Assembly (NCBI GenBank): GCA_964490435.1
Contig: CAZBCF010000005.1
Coordinates: 1 to 50,144, forward strand
Direction of reading: 5' to 3'
From: IMCC26077 sp964490435
GTDB taxonomy: Bacteria; Actinomycetota; Actinomycetes; Nanopelagicales; Nanopelagicaceae
Length of the DNA stretch: 50,144 nt
Shown: piece after piece, positions 49,576 through 50,144 of the stretch
How the letters are laid out: every line of letters starts with the position of its first letter
How positions within the stretch are numbered: position 1 is the stretch's first letter
The notes under the pieces: generated by a model
The model's input: the letters and a program-made list of their open reading frames with translations, nothing else
The model's database searches: none
Told to the model about the DNA's origin: nothing
Made by a program: the position numbers and the translations under genes

Positions 49576-50144
49576 CACGTTCGCCCTTTCTCATGCAACT
49601 CTCGCGCAGCGGCAAGATATGCAAGTGCACCGGGTGATGACATGTCATACGTCATCACGCTCTGTCCATACGAAGGAGCTTCACTCACACGAACTGCACG
49701 TGGAATAACTGTAGTGAGGACCTCTTTCGGAAAATGCGAACGAACAGACTCAGCAACATCATGCGCTAATCGCGTGCGGCCATCAAACATCGTTAAAAGA
49801 ATCGCACCAATATGTAAGTGTGGATTTGTATTCTCTGTCACCAATGAAATAATTTTTATCAATTGAGTTAAACCTTCGAGTGCGTAATATTCACATTGGA
49901 TCGGAATGAGTAATTCATCTGCTGCAATAAGAGCATTGAGCGTTAATAATCCTAAACTCGGCGGACAATCGATAATGATGTAGTCATAAGGCTCTGTGTT
50001 GTTCTCTTTTCTTAATTCACCAATCGCATCACGTAACTTAAACTCGCGACGCTCTAATTCAACTAAATCGATTTCAGCACCAGCGAGATCTACTCCGGCA
50101 GGAATAACATCTAACTTTGGATATCCCTCTGCGCGCTGTCGAAC
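49575..50144 (-). CDS. parA: Chromosome partitioning ATPase ParA, 5' end outside the window
   Basis: 190 residues visible to the right edge, lacking the N-terminal part with the deviant Walker A. Seen: 'VIPAGVDLAGAEIDLVELERRE', 'YDYIIIDCPPSLGLLTLNALIAADELLIPIQCEYYALEGL' (Walker B and following), 'TMFDGRTRLAHDVAESVRSHF' and 'IPRAVRVSEAPSYGQSVMTYD'. Typical actinobacterial ParA (Soj). The gene would continue beyond 50144 and is normally followed by gidB, jag, yidC, rnpA, rpmH and dnaA. Confidence 0.95.
   Translation of the reverse strand, partial: VRQRAEGYPKLDVIPAGVDLAGAEIDLVELERREFKLRDAIGELRKENNTEPYDYIIIDCPPSLGLLTLNALIAADELLIPIQCEYYALEGLTQLIKIISLVTENTNPHLHIGAILLTMFDGRTRLAHDVAESVRSHFPKEVLTTVIPRAVRVSEAPSYGQSVMTYDMSSPGALAYLAAARELHEKGRT

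Noticed and set aside
48679..50144. parS centromere site near parAB
   Set aside because: I looked for the GTTTCACGTGAAAC-type palindrome and did not see it in the window.
1..50144. tRNA/rRNA genes, CRISPR arrays, insertion sequences, prophage genes
   Set aside because: No cloverleaf-like segment, regularly spaced repeats, transposase or phage motifs were noticed; intergenic spaces are short and explained.

Overview
The window reads as a low-to-moderate-GC actinobacterial chromosome close to the replication origin. The right end has the classic order CCA-adding enzyme / NUDIX / DUF6049 / murJ / trxB / trxA / cwlM / parB / parA, which matches the pcnA-to-parA block that sits just before dnaA in Mycobacterium and relatives. 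The left end has DUF5318, a class A PBP and a GT87-like membrane protein, matching the Rv0049-ponA1-Rv0051 trio that normally lies on the other side of dnaA. Tight packing, many 4-nt ATGA/GTGA overlaps, GTG/TTG starts and moderate GC suggest a streamlined aquatic actinobacterium (acI / Nanopelagicales-like; this is inference). Two 100-N runs show a draft, probably metagenome-derived, assembly.

Layout: (1) 0.1-7.7 kb: cell-wall genes (FemAB-like transferase, alanine-racemase-like protein, GT87-like protein, PBP, DUF5318), an MFS exporter and a small secreted protein. (2) 7.7-29.7 kb: a large accessory sugar-acid cluster. It contains an aldo/keto reductase, L-fuconate dehydratase, an unrecognised 640-residue cytosolic protein, two more enolase-superfamily enzymes with a GntR/FCD regulator between them, a palindromic operator in the divergent promoter, and then a 13-gene plus-strand operon: ABC solute-binding protein, two permeases, esterase, a leaderless solute-binding-protein-like protein, MaoC, RraA-like, lactonase, mutarotase, CoA-transferase, a second MaoC, Gfo/Idh oxidoreductase and a FMN 2-hydroxyacid oxidase. 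A second permease pair and an Nramp-like transporter face it. (3) 29.7-37.5 kb: secreted and membrane proteins, including a 1511-residue trypsin-lectin protein, plus two striking RNA/DNA inverted-repeat structures. (4) 37.5-50.1 kb: FeS-type photolyase, CCA enzyme, and the conserved origin-proximal block to parA, which runs off the right edge.

How it may work together: mutarotase, AKR dehydrogenase, lactonase and fuconate dehydratase are the first four steps of non-phosphorylating L-fucose (or similar 6-deoxysugar) oxidation. The usual last two steps (short-chain KDF dehydrogenase and FAH-family hydrolase) are absent. In their place sit an RraA/HMG-aldolase-fold protein, a CoA-transferase, a catalytic plus a degenerate MaoC subunit, a cytosolic binding protein, and an L-lactate-oxidase-type enzyme. 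I consider this the best candidate for a new pathway variant in the window.

Assembly notes: the first N run is flanked by an exact 55-bp duplication; collapsing it restores an intact trxB. The second N run hides the end of trxA and the start of cwlM.
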